Below, piece by piece: positions 16,778-25,230 of a DNA stretch of 64,000 bases (positions are counted from its first letter, which is position 1; every line of letters starts with the position of its first letter). The notes under the pieces are model-generated. The model saw nothing but the letters and a program-made list of their open reading frames with translations, ran no database searches and had not been told where the DNA came from. Both the position numbers and the translations under genes were made by a program. Origin of the DNA: JBFWRK01 sp050248955 (GTDB lineage Bacteria; Actinomycetota; Acidimicrobiia; Acidimicrobiales; Ilumatobacteraceae); the NCBI GenBank assembly GCA_050248955.1, contig JBFWRK010000005.1, positions 1-64,000 of the forward strand, read 5' to 3'.

Positions 16778-17176
16778 GTGGCGAAGCCGAAGCCGGGTGG
16801 ACGTCGTCCCCGCAAGCGCGAGCGCAAGAACGTCACCTTTGGTGTCGTCCACATCAAGAGCTCGTTCAACAACACGATCGTGTCGATCACCGACACCGAG
16901 GGGAACGTGATCTCCTGGGCATCCGCCGGCAACGTCGGGTTCAAGGGCTCCCGCAAGTCGACCCCGTTCGCCGCGCAGCTCGCCGCCGAGAAGGCAGCGC
17001 GCGCCGCGATGGAGCACGGCCTGCGCCGCGTCGAGGTGCAGGTGAAGGGACCGGGTTCCGGCCGCGAGACCGCGATCCGCTCGATCCAGAACACCGGCAT
17101 CGAGGTGTCCGCCATCAAGGACGTCACGCCGGTACCCCACAACGGCTGCCGCCAGCCCAAGCGGCGCCGAGTCTGA
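16778..17176 (+). CDS. rpsK: 30S ribosomal protein S11
   Basis: S11 is in the platform of the small subunit. The 132-aa product starts at a GTG and includes NNTIVSITDTEGNVISWAS, GPGSGRETAIR and the conserved end TPVPHNGCRQPKRRRV. Confidence 0.97.
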   Translation: MAKPKPGGRRPRKRERKNVTFGVVHIKSSFNNTIVSITDTEGNVISWASAGNVGFKGSRKSTPFAAQLAAEKAARAAMEHGLRRVEVQVKGPGSGRETAIRSIQNTGIEVSAIKDVTPVPHNGCRQPKRRRV

Positions 17177-17189
17177 CGGAGGCTGACAG

Positions 17190-17807
17190 ATGGCTCGTTA
17201 CACCGGACCCAAGGTCAAGCTCTCCCGTCGGCTGAGCACCAACATCTTCGAGAACGAGAAGGGTCGCAAGGCGCTGGAGCGCCGCCCCTTCCCGCCGGGC
17301 GCGCACGGCCGTACCCGGCGCCGCAACAGCGGCTCCGAGTACCTCGCCCAGCTGCAGGAGAAGCAGAAGGCGAAGTACATCTACGGCGTGCTCGAGCGTC
17401 AGTTCCGCCGCACCTACGAAGAGGCCGTTCGGCTCGCCGGACCCACCGGCGAAAACCTCCTGCGCCTGCTCGAGCAGCGGCTCGACAACGTCGTGTACCG
17501 CGCCGGTTGGGCGTCGACGCGACCGCAGGCCCGCCAGTTCGTGAACCACGGGCTCGTGCAGGTCAACGGTCGTCGGGTCGACATCGCCAGCTTCCGCGTG
17601 AAGCGCGGTGACGTGGTCGCGCTCGGCCCGAAGGCCCGCAACATGATCGTGATCCGCCACAACATCGACACGCTCGACCGTTCGCTGGTCGGCTGGCTCG
17701 AGACGGGCGACGGCGCCCAGCAGGTCACGGTTCGTGACCTTCCGCAGCGGGACCACATCGACGTCCCCGTGCGCGAGTCGCTCATCGTCGAGCTCTACTC
17801 CAAGTAA
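17190..17807 (+). CDS. rpsD: 30S ribosomal protein S4
   Basis: S4 nucleates 16S rRNA assembly and helps unwind mRNA at entry. The 205-aa protein has the S4 RNA-binding region RLDNVVYRAGWASTRPQARQ and VNGRRVDIASFRVKRGD. No cysteine motif is seen at the N-terminus, so it is the zinc-free form. It is located just before rpoA as in most bacteria. Confidence 0.97.
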   Translation: MARYTGPKVKLSRRLSTNIFENEKGRKALERRPFPPGAHGRTRRRNSGSEYLAQLQEKQKAKYIYGVLERQFRRTYEEAVRLAGPTGENLLRLLEQRLDNVVYRAGWASTRPQARQFVNHGLVQVNGRRVDIASFRVKRGDVVALGPKARNMIVIRHNIDTLDRSLVGWLETGDGAQQVTVRDLPQRDHIDVPVRESLIVELYSK

Positions 17808-17839
17808 TTCGACCGTCAGGGAAGAACGAGGACACCGCA

Positions 17840-18772
17840 ATGCTCGTCATCCAGCGTCCGACCGTCGAAGCAATCGGCGACGAGGAGAACAACCGGCAGC
17901 GTTTCGCCGTCGGTCCGCTCGAGCCCGGCTTCGGCCACACCATCGGCAACTCACTCCGCCGCACGCTGCTGTCGTCGATCCCCGGCGCGGCGATCACGTC
18001 CGTGCGCTTCGACGAGGCGCTCCACGAGTTCGACACGATCGCCGGCGTCACCGAGGACGCCACCGACATCGTGTTGAACCTGAAGGACATCGTGCTCACG
18101 TCGGTCTCCGACGAGCCGGTCGTGCTCCGCCTCGACGTGCGCGGCCCCGCCGAGATCACCGCCGGGGACATCAAGTGCCCGGCCGACGTCGAGGTCCTGA
18201 ACAAGGACCTGCACATCGCCACGCTCAACTCGAAGGCCCGCCTCGCGCTGGATCTCACCGTCGAGCGCGGCCGAGGCTACCTGTCGAGCATTCGTGAGAC
18301 GCAGAACCGGACCATCGGCGTGATCCCGATCGACGCGATCTTCTCGCCGGTCCGCCGGGCGAACTTCGAGGTCGAGCCGACCCGCGTCGAGCAGTCGACC
18401 AACTTCGACCGCCTGATCGTGGACATCGAGACCGACGGCTCGATCGCCCCCCGCGACGCGCTGGCCTCGGCCGGTGCGACCCTGCGGGCGCTCGTCGAGC
18501 TCGTCGCCGGCCTCTCCGAGGAGCCGCAGGGCCTCGAGCTCGGCGAAGTCGCCGGCGTCGCCGCCGGCTCGCCCGATCTCGACCTGCCGATCGAGGACCT
18601 CGACCTGTCGGAGCGACCGCGCAACTGCCTCAAGCGGGCGCAGATCAACTCCATCGGTGAGTTGCTCACGAAGACCGAGGACGACCTGCTGAACATCACG
18701 AACTTCGGGCAGAAGAGCCTGGACGAAGTGAAGCAGAAGCTCGACGAGCGCGGCTTGACGCTGCGCGGCTGA
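17840..18772 (+). CDS. rpoA: RNA polymerase alpha subunit
   Basis: Alpha dimerises to start RNA polymerase assembly. The N-terminal domain (about 1-228) includes EPGFGHTIGNSLRRTLLSSI, and the C-terminal DNA-binding domain (about 245-310) includes LSERPRNCLKRAQINSIGEL. Length 310 aa is typical of Actinomycetota. rplQ follows 16 bases later. Confidence 0.97.
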   Translation: MLVIQRPTVEAIGDEENNRQRFAVGPLEPGFGHTIGNSLRRTLLSSIPGAAITSVRFDEALHEFDTIAGVTEDATDIVLNLKDIVLTSVSDEPVVLRLDVRGPAEITAGDIKCPADVEVLNKDLHIATLNSKARLALDLTVERGRGYLSSIRETQNRTIGVIPIDAIFSPVRRANFEVEPTRVEQSTNFDRLIVDIETDGSIAPRDALASAGATLRALVELVAGLSEEPQGLELGEVAGVAAGSPDLDLPIEDLDLSERPRNCLKRAQINSIGELLTKTEDDLLNITNFGQKSLDEVKQKLDERGLTLRG

Positions 18773-18788
18773 CAAGGAACCCACGACC

Positions 18789-19160
18789 ATGCCTGCAACA
18801 CCGCGCCGCGCCCGGAACTTCGGAGGCAGCGCCTCCCACCAGCGTCTGATGATGGCGAACCTCACCGCGTCCCTGATCGCCGCCGAGGCGATCGTCACGA
18901 CCGAGGCGAAGGCAAAGGCACTGCGCCCGATCGCCGAGAAGCTGATCACGAAGGCGAAGAAGGCCCAGGACGACAGCCCGGCGCGGGTGCACCGCATCCG
19001 CCAGATCCAGGGCTACCTCGGTGACCGCGAGATGACCCACAAGCTCGTCAACGAGGTCGCGCCGCGCTACCTCGAGCGTCCGGGTGGCTACCTGCGGATC
19101 TACAAGCTCGGCCCGCGCCAGGGCGACAATGCGCCGATGGCGCGCATCGAGCTCGTCTGA
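18789..19160 (+). CDS. rplQ: 50S ribosomal protein L17
   Basis: The 123-aa product has the family opening RRARNFGGSASHQRLMMANL and the KALRPIAEKLITKAKK helix. It closes the superoperon. Its last codons and stop are part of a 15-base tandem duplication. In many Actinomycetota truA, rplM and rpsI come next; here an agmatine deiminase gene and the urease cluster intervene. Confidence 0.96.
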   Translation: MPATPRRARNFGGSASHQRLMMANLTASLIAAEAIVTTEAKAKALRPIAEKLITKAKKAQDDSPARVHRIRQIQGYLGDREMTHKLVNEVAPRYLERPGGYLRIYKLGPRQGDNAPMARIELV

Positions 19161-19181
19161 CAGCTCCTCGTCTGACAGCTC
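19152..19181. repeat. 15-bp tandem duplication over the rplQ stop
   Basis: CTCGTCTGACAGCTC occurs at 19152-19166 and again at 19167-19181. The first copy contains the rplQ stop codon (19158-19160). Confidence 0.85.
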
Positions 19182-19227
19182 GTCGTGCGTCCCAGCGGAC
19201 CGCCGATGAGGGCGGGCGCCGCGACGC

Positions 19228-20229
19228 CTACGGCGCTGCAGGGACCTGCTGCGTGATGCAGTGCGGGCCGCCGCCGCCGTAGGCGACGACCGCCGCCGGC
19301 ACCGGCACGACGGTCCGACCCGGGAAGCAGTCGCCGATCAGCGCGAGCACGTCGGCGTCGGCGGGATGGCCGCAGGTCGGCACGATCACGCCACCGTTGA
19401 CGATGTAGAGGTTCAGGTAGGGCACCACGAGGTGCTCGCCATGGAACTCTGTGAACGGCAGCACGGGCACGTCGACGATCTCGAGCCGGCGACCCCGACC
19501 GTCCGTCGCGGACGCTGCCACCGCGCGGTTCGCCGCCATCCGTTCGTGGTCCTCCTCCGCCGGATCGGAGCATCCCTGCAGCAGGAGGCGACCGGGCTCG
19601 ATGAACGCGGCCACGTTGTCGACGTGACCGTCGGTGTGGTCGTCGAGGGCGAGCCCGTTCGGGAGCCACAGCACCGTCTCGACACCGAGCTCGCGGCGCA
19701 GCGCCTCGTCGATCGCCGTGCGCGTCATCGACGGGTTGCGGTTCGGGTGCAGCAGGCACTGCGCCGTCGTGACGAGCGTGCCGTCGCCGTCGGTGTTGAT
19801 CGAGCCGCCTTCGAGGACGAGGTCGACCTCTCGCCGGCGCTGCCCGGTCCGCTCCGTCCACCGGCGCGGGAACGCGTCGTCGTCGTTCCACGGCGGGAAC
19901 TTCTCGCCCCACGCGTTGAACCGGAAGTCGAGCGCCAGGAGGCCCTCCGCGTCGTGGACGTAGGTCGGACCGTTGTCGCGGAGCCAGGAGTCGTCGAGCG
20001 GCATCTCGACGACGTCGACCCCTGGTCCGCATCGCGCGGCGGCGCGTTCGGCGAGTTGCGCCGGGGCGAACATCGTCACCGGCTCGAAGCCGGCGATCGT
20101 CGACGCGATCTCGGCGTAGACGGCTTCGGCCTCGTCCAGGTGGGGCCCCCAGAGCGAGGTGCGGCAGGGCCACGACATGAGCGTCCGCTCGTGGGGCTCG
20201 AACTCGCCGGGCATCCGCAGATCGGGCAT
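19228..20229 (-). CDS. aguA: Agmatine deiminase (peptidylarginine deiminase-like family)
   Basis: The enzyme hydrolyses agmatine to N-carbamoylputrescine and ammonia. The 333-aa protein has the guanidino-group catalytic set: DDSWLRDNGPTY, the His in DDHTDGHVDN, and the nucleophile Cys in GGGGPHCITQQVP at the end. ATG 20229 starts MPDLRMPGEFEPHERTLMSW; a longer in-frame extension upstream is Arg-rich and overlaps the divergent ureE, so it is rejected. No carbamoylputrescine amidase is nearby. The link with urease is that both release ammonia. Confidence 0.87.
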   Translation of the reverse strand: MPDLRMPGEFEPHERTLMSWPCRTSLWGPHLDEAEAVYAEIASTIAGFEPVTMFAPAQLAERAAARCGPGVDVVEMPLDDSWLRDNGPTYVHDAEGLLALDFRFNAWGEKFPPWNDDDAFPRRWTERTGQRRREVDLVLEGGSINTDGDGTLVTTAQCLLHPNRNPSMTRTAIDEALRRELGVETVLWLPNGLALDDHTDGHVDNVAAFIEPGRLLLQGCSDPAEEDHERMAANRAVAASATDGRGRRLEIVDVPVLPFTEFHGEHLVVPYLNLYIVNGGVIVPTCGHPADADVLALIGDCFPGRTVVPVPAAVVAYGGGGPHCITQQVPAAP

Positions 20230-20306
20230 GGTCCGATCATTGCCGGTCGTGCACGACCCCGCGGGCCACGTGCAGGCCGCGGACACGCCGGTGGGAAGAT
20301 GACCGC

Positions 20307-20744
20307 ATGGAGCGCGTCGAGCGAGTGGTCGGGTGGTTGTCCGATCGGGACATCGGCGAGCGGGTCCACGTCCTCGCGCACCGGGGGCGCGTCGAGCACG
20401 TCGAGCTCGGGCCGATGGACGCAGCACGGCACCGTCTCCGGGTCGTCAGCGATTGCGGCACCGAGCTCGCGATCGCGCTCGATCGCGACGATCGCCTCGG
20501 GGATGGAGCCGTGCTCGTCCTGGAGGACGATCGGGCGATCGTGCTCCGACTGACCGCTCGCCGATGGCTGCGTGTGCGGCCGGCGACGACGGCTGCCGCG
20601 CTGGCGCTCGGCCACCGTGCGGGACACCTCCATTGGACGGTGGAGCTCGACGGTGACGTGCTGGCGGTTGCCGTCGAGGGACATGACGAGAACGACTACG
20701 TCGCGCGGATCGCGGACCTCAGCGACATCGAGGTCGTGCCGTGA
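20307..20744 (+). CDS. ureE: Urease accessory protein UreE (nickel metallochaperone)
   Basis: UreE delivers nickel to urease. The 145-aa product keeps the C-terminal family signature LALGHRAGHLHWTVELDGD, which includes metal-binding His residues. It has no His-rich tail. It heads the cluster, divergent from aguA with a 77-base gap, and overlaps ureF by 4 bases. Confidence 0.86.
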   Translation: MERVERVVGWLSDRDIGERVHVLAHRGRVEHVELGPMDAARHRLRVVSDCGTELAIALDRDDRLGDGAVLVLEDDRAIVLRLTARRWLRVRPATTAAALALGHRAGHLHWTVELDGDVLAVAVEGHDENDYVARIADLSDIEVVP

Positions 20745-21448
20745 CTGCGCCCGCGCCGCTGCGGACGCCTACGGCGACGCTCGCGTTGTTGCTGCACCTC
20801 GCCGACTCCTCGTTCCCGAGCGGAGCGTTCACCGCCTCATGGGGTCTGGAGGGCCTGGTCGCGACGGGTGACGTGGCCGACGAGGCGGGCGTCGAGCGGT
20901 TCGTGGTCGACCAGGTGCAGCACCGGTGGGCGCCGTTCGATCGTGTCGTCGCCCACCTGGTCGCCGAGGCGCTCCGTGGAGACGATCCTCTTGCCGGTGT
21001 GCTCGAGCTCGATGCAGTGGTCGAGGCGATGAGCCTGCCGCCCGCGCAGCGGGAGGCCTCGCGGGCCGCCGGACGCACGCTGCTCACCAGCGCCGGCGCG
21101 CTCCTCGGAGGTCACATCGAGGCCCTCCGGCAAGCGCTCGACGCTGCCGGCTCACCGCAGCACCTTGCCGTCGCCCACCCACTCGTGTTCCTGAGTGCGG
21201 GCGCCGCGCTCGGCGAGGCCGAGGTGGTCGGGGGCATGCAGCTCGTGCAGCAACTGGCGAGCGCCGCGCTCCGGCTCGGCGTGATCGGCCACGTTGCCGG
21301 TCAGCGGGTGATCGCCGCCGGTCGGCGGGAGCTCGTCACGATCCTCGCCGCGCCGCCCGCCGAGCTCCGCCCCGCCCAGTTCGTCCCGCTCGCCGAGATT
21401 GCCATGTACCGGCACCAGACGCTGCCAGCGAGGATGTTCCGATGCTGA
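20741..21448 (+). CDS. ureF: Urease accessory protein UreF
   Basis: UreF joins UreD and UreG in the complex that activates urease. The 235-aa helical protein has LADSSFPSGAFTASWGLE near the start and ends RHQTLPARMFRC, both typical. It starts at GTG 20741 and overlaps the next gene by 7 bases. Confidence 0.88.
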   Translation: MTAPAPLRTPTATLALLLHLADSSFPSGAFTASWGLEGLVATGDVADEAGVERFVVDQVQHRWAPFDRVVAHLVAEALRGDDPLAGVLELDAVVEAMSLPPAQREASRAAGRTLLTSAGALLGGHIEALRQALDAAGSPQHLAVAHPLVFLSAGAALGEAEVVGGMQLVQQLASAALRLGVIGHVAGQRVIAAGRRELVTILAAPPAELRPAQFVPLAEIAMYRHQTLPARMFRC

Positions 21449-22089
21449 ACCTGACGCCGAGCGAGCACGAGCGGCTCGTTCTGTTCCAGGCGGCCGAGCT
21501 CGCTCGCCGCAGGCGGGCACGTGGCCTGCGCCTCAACCAGGCCGAGGCCGCGGCCTGGCTGCTCGACGAGGCGCTCGAGCACGCTCGCGACGGCCGCAAC
21601 ATCCCCGAGATCCGCGAGCTCGTGACCGGCGCCCTGACGACCGACGACGTCCTGCCTGGCGTCGCCGCCCTCGTGCCGATGCTCGTCGTCGACGGGCAGT
21701 TCCCGGACGGCACGAGGCTGATCACGGTCTACGACCCGATCACGCCGGGGCTCCACGACGAGGCCGCTGATCCGCTGGGCGCTCCTGGCGCGGTCATCAC
21801 GCCGCCCGACGACATCGAGCTGAACGCAGGATCGGTTGGCATCGAGCTCGAGGTGACGAACACCGGCGATCGCGCGATCCAGGTGTCGAGCCACTACCCG
21901 TTCGCAGCGACGAACAGCGCGCTCGCCTTCGACCGCGTCGCCGCGGCAGGCCGCCGGCTCGACGTTCCCGCCGGCACGACCGTGCGCTTCGAGCCGGGGA
22001 TCGCGCTGACCGTCCGGCTGATCCCGTTCCCCGGCGGCGGCGCCACGATCGAGCCCCGCCAGGTCGTCCGCGGGGACGGCGCCGCGTGA
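21442..22089 (+). CDS. ureAB: Urease gamma-beta fusion subunit
   Basis: Most bacteria encode gamma (about 100 aa) and beta (about 100-120 aa) separately; here one 215-aa protein contains both, as in Helicobacter. Residues 1-100 match gamma (LTPSEHERLVLFQAAELARR and FPDGTRLITVYDPI) and residues 115-215 match beta (ELNAGSVGIELEVTNTGDRA and IQVSSHYPFAATNSALAFDR). The usual beta motif is SHYHF; here the second His is Pro. An upstream in-frame extension lies inside ureF and is rejected. Confidence 0.9.
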   Translation: MLNLTPSEHERLVLFQAAELARRRRARGLRLNQAEAAAWLLDEALEHARDGRNIPEIRELVTGALTTDDVLPGVAALVPMLVVDGQFPDGTRLITVYDPITPGLHDEAADPLGAPGAVITPPDDIELNAGSVGIELEVTNTGDRAIQVSSHYPFAATNSALAFDRVAAAGRRLDVPAGTTVRFEPGIALTVRLIPFPGGGATIEPRQVVRGDGAA

Positions 22090-23795
22090 GCCGGCTCTCG
22101 CGGCAGCGCTACGCGGAGCTGTACGGGCCCACGTCCGGCGATCTCGTCCGGCTCGGCGACACGTCGCTGCTCGCCGAGGTGGAGCTCGATCACGGCGTGC
22201 CAGGCGAGGAGCTGATGGGCAAGGTCGGCGGCAACGTCCGCGCCGGTGAAGGCATCCGCTCCGCCGCGGCGCGTTCCTCCGGCGCGCTCGATCTGGTCGT
22301 CACGAACGTCGTCGTGCTGGATCCGGTGCTCGGCATCGTGAAGGGCGACATCGGCATCCGCGACGGCCGGATCGTCGGCGTCGGCAAGGCCGGCAACCCG
22401 GATGCGCAGCACGGTGTCCACGAGCACCTCGTGGTCGGTCCGCACACCAGCGTGCTGCCCGGCGAGGGACTCATCGCCACGCCGGGCGCCGTCGAGGCCC
22501 ACGCCCACCTGCTGTCGCCGGACCAGATCCACCACGGCTTCGCCGGTGGCGTCACGACCTATCTCGCGATGGAGTGGGGCAACCTGCTCGACATCGCCGT
22601 CAGCGGACCGACCGCGGTCGCGACGCTGGCGAGGGCGCTCGAGCACCATCCGATCAACGTCGGCTTCCTCGCCCGTGGCAGCGCGCACGACCCGGACGTG
22701 ATCGCGGAAGGTGTCGCGTACGGCTGTCTCGGCGTGAAGGTGCACGAGGACCTCGGTGCGAGCCCGGCGGCGATCGATGCCGCGCTGACCGCCGCCGACC
22801 GGCACGACTTCAGCGTGTGCGTGCACACCGACTCGATGAACGAGAGCGGGTACTTCGAGGACACCGTCGCCGCGGTCGCCGGCCGCAGCGTGCACATGTT
22901 CCACACGGAGGGCGCCGGTGGTGGCCACGTGCCCGACATCATCCGTGTCAACGGCCTCCCGAACGTGATCCCGTCGTCGACCAACCCCACGAACCCCTAC
23001 ACGCTCGGTGGCGTCGAGGAATCGCTGCCGATGACGATGCTGGTCCACGGACTGCGACCATCGATCCGCGAGGACGTGCTGTTCGCCGAATCCCGCGGCC
23101 GGGCGACGACGATGGCCGCCGAGGACCTGCTCCACGACATGGGAGCGATCTCGATCTTCGCTGCCGACAGCCAGGGCATGGGGCGGATCGCCGAGAACGT
23201 CGCGTGCTGCTGGCGCCTCGCGAGCGTGATGAAGGACCGCCTCGGGCGGCTCCCCGAGGAGCGGACCGAACGGGCCGACAACGAGCGGATCCTCCGCTAC
23301 CTCGCGAAGTACACGCTCAACCCCGCCATCGCCTTCGGCATCGCCGATCACGTCGGCTCGTTGGAGCCGGGCAAGCTGGGCGACGTCGTGCTGTGGGCGC
23401 CCGCGTACTTCGGTGTGCGACCGACGATGGTCCTGAAGAGCGGTGTTCCCGCGTGGGGCACGATGGGCGATCCGAGCGGCAGCTGCACGCAGACCGAACC
23501 GACGATGCTGCGCCGGCAGTTCGGCGCCGTCGGTGATGCCCCGGCGCACACCGGCGTGCTGTTCGTCAGCCGGCTCGCGATCGAGCACGGCTACGTGACG
23601 TCGCTCGGGCTCCGACGGCGGATCGAGCCGATCACGAACGTCCGCTCGCTCACGAAGCGCGACATGGTGCGCAACGACGCGCTTCCGTCGATCGCCGTCG
23701 ATCCGCTCACCTTCGAGGTCGCCGCGGACGGCCGACCGCTGACGTGTGAGCCGGCGCGCGAGGTCCCCCTCTCCTGGCGCTACCTGCTGCGATGA
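22086..23795 (+). CDS. ureC: Urease alpha subunit, divergent form
   Basis: UreC hydrolyses urea at a di-nickel centre. The 569-aa protein keeps all expected ligands: His139 and His141 (EAHAHLLSP), carbamylated Lys218 (GVKVHEDLG), His247 (CVHTDSMNESG), His273 (HTEGAGGGH) and Asp361 (AADSQGMGR), and the flap His321. The normally invariant segment after GVTT, rich in Gly and with HATTCTPG, is replaced by LAMEWGNLLDIAVSGPT and is 4 residues shorter. The flap Cys next to the catalytic His (C319 in Klebsiella) is Val320. GTG 22086 overlaps ureAB. It may be a distinct urease lineage; activity is likely but unproven. Confidence 0.88.
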   Translation: MSRLSRQRYAELYGPTSGDLVRLGDTSLLAEVELDHGVPGEELMGKVGGNVRAGEGIRSAAARSSGALDLVVTNVVVLDPVLGIVKGDIGIRDGRIVGVGKAGNPDAQHGVHEHLVVGPHTSVLPGEGLIATPGAVEAHAHLLSPDQIHHGFAGGVTTYLAMEWGNLLDIAVSGPTAVATLARALEHHPINVGFLARGSAHDPDVIAEGVAYGCLGVKVHEDLGASPAAIDAALTAADRHDFSVCVHTDSMNESGYFEDTVAAVAGRSVHMFHTEGAGGGHVPDIIRVNGLPNVIPSSTNPTNPYTLGGVEESLPMTMLVHGLRPSIREDVLFAESRGRATTMAAEDLLHDMGAISIFAADSQGMGRIAENVACCWRLASVMKDRLGRLPEERTERADNERILRYLAKYTLNPAIAFGIADHVGSLEPGKLGDVVLWAPAYFGVRPTMVLKSGVPAWGTMGDPSGSCTQTEPTMLRRQFGAVGDAPAHTGVLFVSRLAIEHGYVTSLGLRRRIEPITNVRSLTKRDMVRNDALPSIAVDPLTFEVAADGRPLTCEPAREVPLSWRYLLR

Positions 23796-23838
23796 CCGAG
23801 CGCAGCGAGGTGGCCCGAGCGGCCGAGAGCGGGAAGGG

Positions 23839-24447
23839 ATGACCAGCGCGGCGCGGGTGGGCATCGGTGGGCCGGTGGGCTCGGGCAAGACGGCGCTCGT
23901 GGAGGCGCTGCTGCCCTACCTCGACGCGGCCGGGATCAGCACCGCCGTCGTTGCGAACGACCTCGTGACGCAGGAGGACGCCGAGCGGATCCGCAACAGC
24001 GGCGTGATCGACCCGACCCGCGTGCTGGCGGTCGAGGCCGGCGCCTGCCCGCACACCGTCATCCGCGAGGACCCGACGCCGAACCTGCTCGCCGTCGAGC
24101 AGCTGGAGGCGCGCTTCGCCGATCTGGAGCTGGTCCTGATCGAGAGCGGCGGTGACAACCTCGCGTCGACGTTCAGCCTCGACCTCGTCGACCACTGGTG
24201 GTTCGTGATCGACGTGGCCGGCGGCGGTGACATCCCGCGCAAGCGCGGTCCGGGCGTCGTGCGCGCCGATCTGCTGATCGTGAACAAGGTCGACCTCGCG
24301 CCGCACGTCGGGGTCGACCTCGAGCGCATGCTCGCCGAGGCGCGAGAGGTGCGCGGCGGCCGGCCCGTGATCGCGACGGATCTGCGTCGGGGGACCGGCG
24401 TCGAGGACGTGCTGGCGTTCCTCCGCCGGGAAGTGCTGTTCCGGTGA
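23839..24447 (+). CDS. ureG: Urease accessory GTPase UreG
   Basis: UreG hydrolyses GTP during nickel insertion. The 202-aa protein has the P-loop GGPVGSGKTAL near the start, the metal-binding CPH motif, ESGGDNLASTFS and the guanine-specific NKVD. ATG 23839 follows GGGAAGGG. A gap of 43 bases separates it from ureC, and it overlaps ureD by 4 bases. Confidence 0.92.
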   Translation: MTSAARVGIGGPVGSGKTALVEALLPYLDAAGISTAVVANDLVTQEDAERIRNSGVIDPTRVLAVEAGACPHTVIREDPTPNLLAVEQLEARFADLELVLIESGGDNLASTFSLDLVDHWWFVIDVAGGGDIPRKRGPGVVRADLLIVNKVDLAPHVGVDLERMLAEAREVRGGRPVIATDLRRGTGVEDVLAFLRREVLFR

Positions 24448-25229
24448 GCGGTCCGTTCCCGTCGGGTCCGACGGCGGAGCTCGTCTTCGCCCTGGCGCGA
24501 GACGGGCGGACCGTCCTGCGCGTCGCCCGCGTGCGGTCGCCGCTGGCGTTCACGCGAGCGTTCGCCGCGGCGGACGACCCACTCGTTGCCGAGGCGTGGC
24601 TGCAGTCGACCACGGGCGGCCTCCACGCGGGAGACGACGTGTCGGTGCGGATCGTGGTCGAGGACGGCGCCGTCGCGCGGGTGTCGCCGCAGGCCGCCAC
24701 GGTGGTCCTCGGCGTCATCGCCGGCAGGGGTGCACGCATGACGACGGAGCTCGTCGTCGGCGAGGGCGCCCGTCTCGAATGGGTGCCACCCGCCACGGTG
24801 CTCGTGCCAGGGGCGCGGCTCGATGCCTCGACCACCGTGGCCGTCGCGGGTGGCGGCGTGGTGACGATGACCGACCTCTACGCGCTGCACTCGCCCCGGC
24901 CGGGCGTCGAGGAGCCGGCTGCCCGCCTGTTCACGGAGATCGAGGCGGTGGTCGGTGACCGGACGGCTGCGGTCGACCGAGTCAGCATCGACGGAGCCTG
25001 GACGGTCGCCGCGCACGGCAGCGTCTGGTCGGTCGGCACGGAGCCGGGCGAGCTCGTGGACGAGCTGCTCCAGCACGGCATCGCCGCCGGCGCGCTGCCG
25101 AACCGAGCGGGCGTCGCGGTCCGCCTCGCCGGAACGGCCGGCGGTGTGCAGGACGCAGCGCTCCGGACCGTCGCCGCGATCCGGGTGGGGTGCAGGGCAG
25201 CCGCGCCCCCGGCCCGCCTGCCAAGCTGA
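24444..25229 (+). CDS. ureD: Urease accessory protein UreD (UreH)
   Basis: UreD is the scaffold that binds apo-urease. The 261-aa protein has the family motif WLQSTTGGLHAGDDV and the VSPQAATVVLG stretch. GTG 24444 overlaps ureG. Its stop is one base before the GTG of truA, so truA is probably read from the urease transcript. Confidence 0.84.
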   Translation: MSGPFPSGPTAELVFALARDGRTVLRVARVRSPLAFTRAFAAADDPLVAEAWLQSTTGGLHAGDDVSVRIVVEDGAVARVSPQAATVVLGVIAGRGARMTTELVVGEGARLEWVPPATVLVPGARLDASTTVAVAGGGVVTMTDLYALHSPRPGVEEPAARLFTEIEAVVGDRTAAVDRVSIDGAWTVAAHGSVWSVGTEPGELVDELLQHGIAAGALPNRAGVAVRLAGTAGGVQDAALRTVAAIRVGCRAAAPPARLPS

Positions 25230-25230
25230 C

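Noticed and set aside
20230..20427. N-terminal extension of agmatine deiminase beyond ATG 20229
   Set aside because: The added 66 residues are Arg/Ala-rich without family similarity and overlap the divergent ureE gene.
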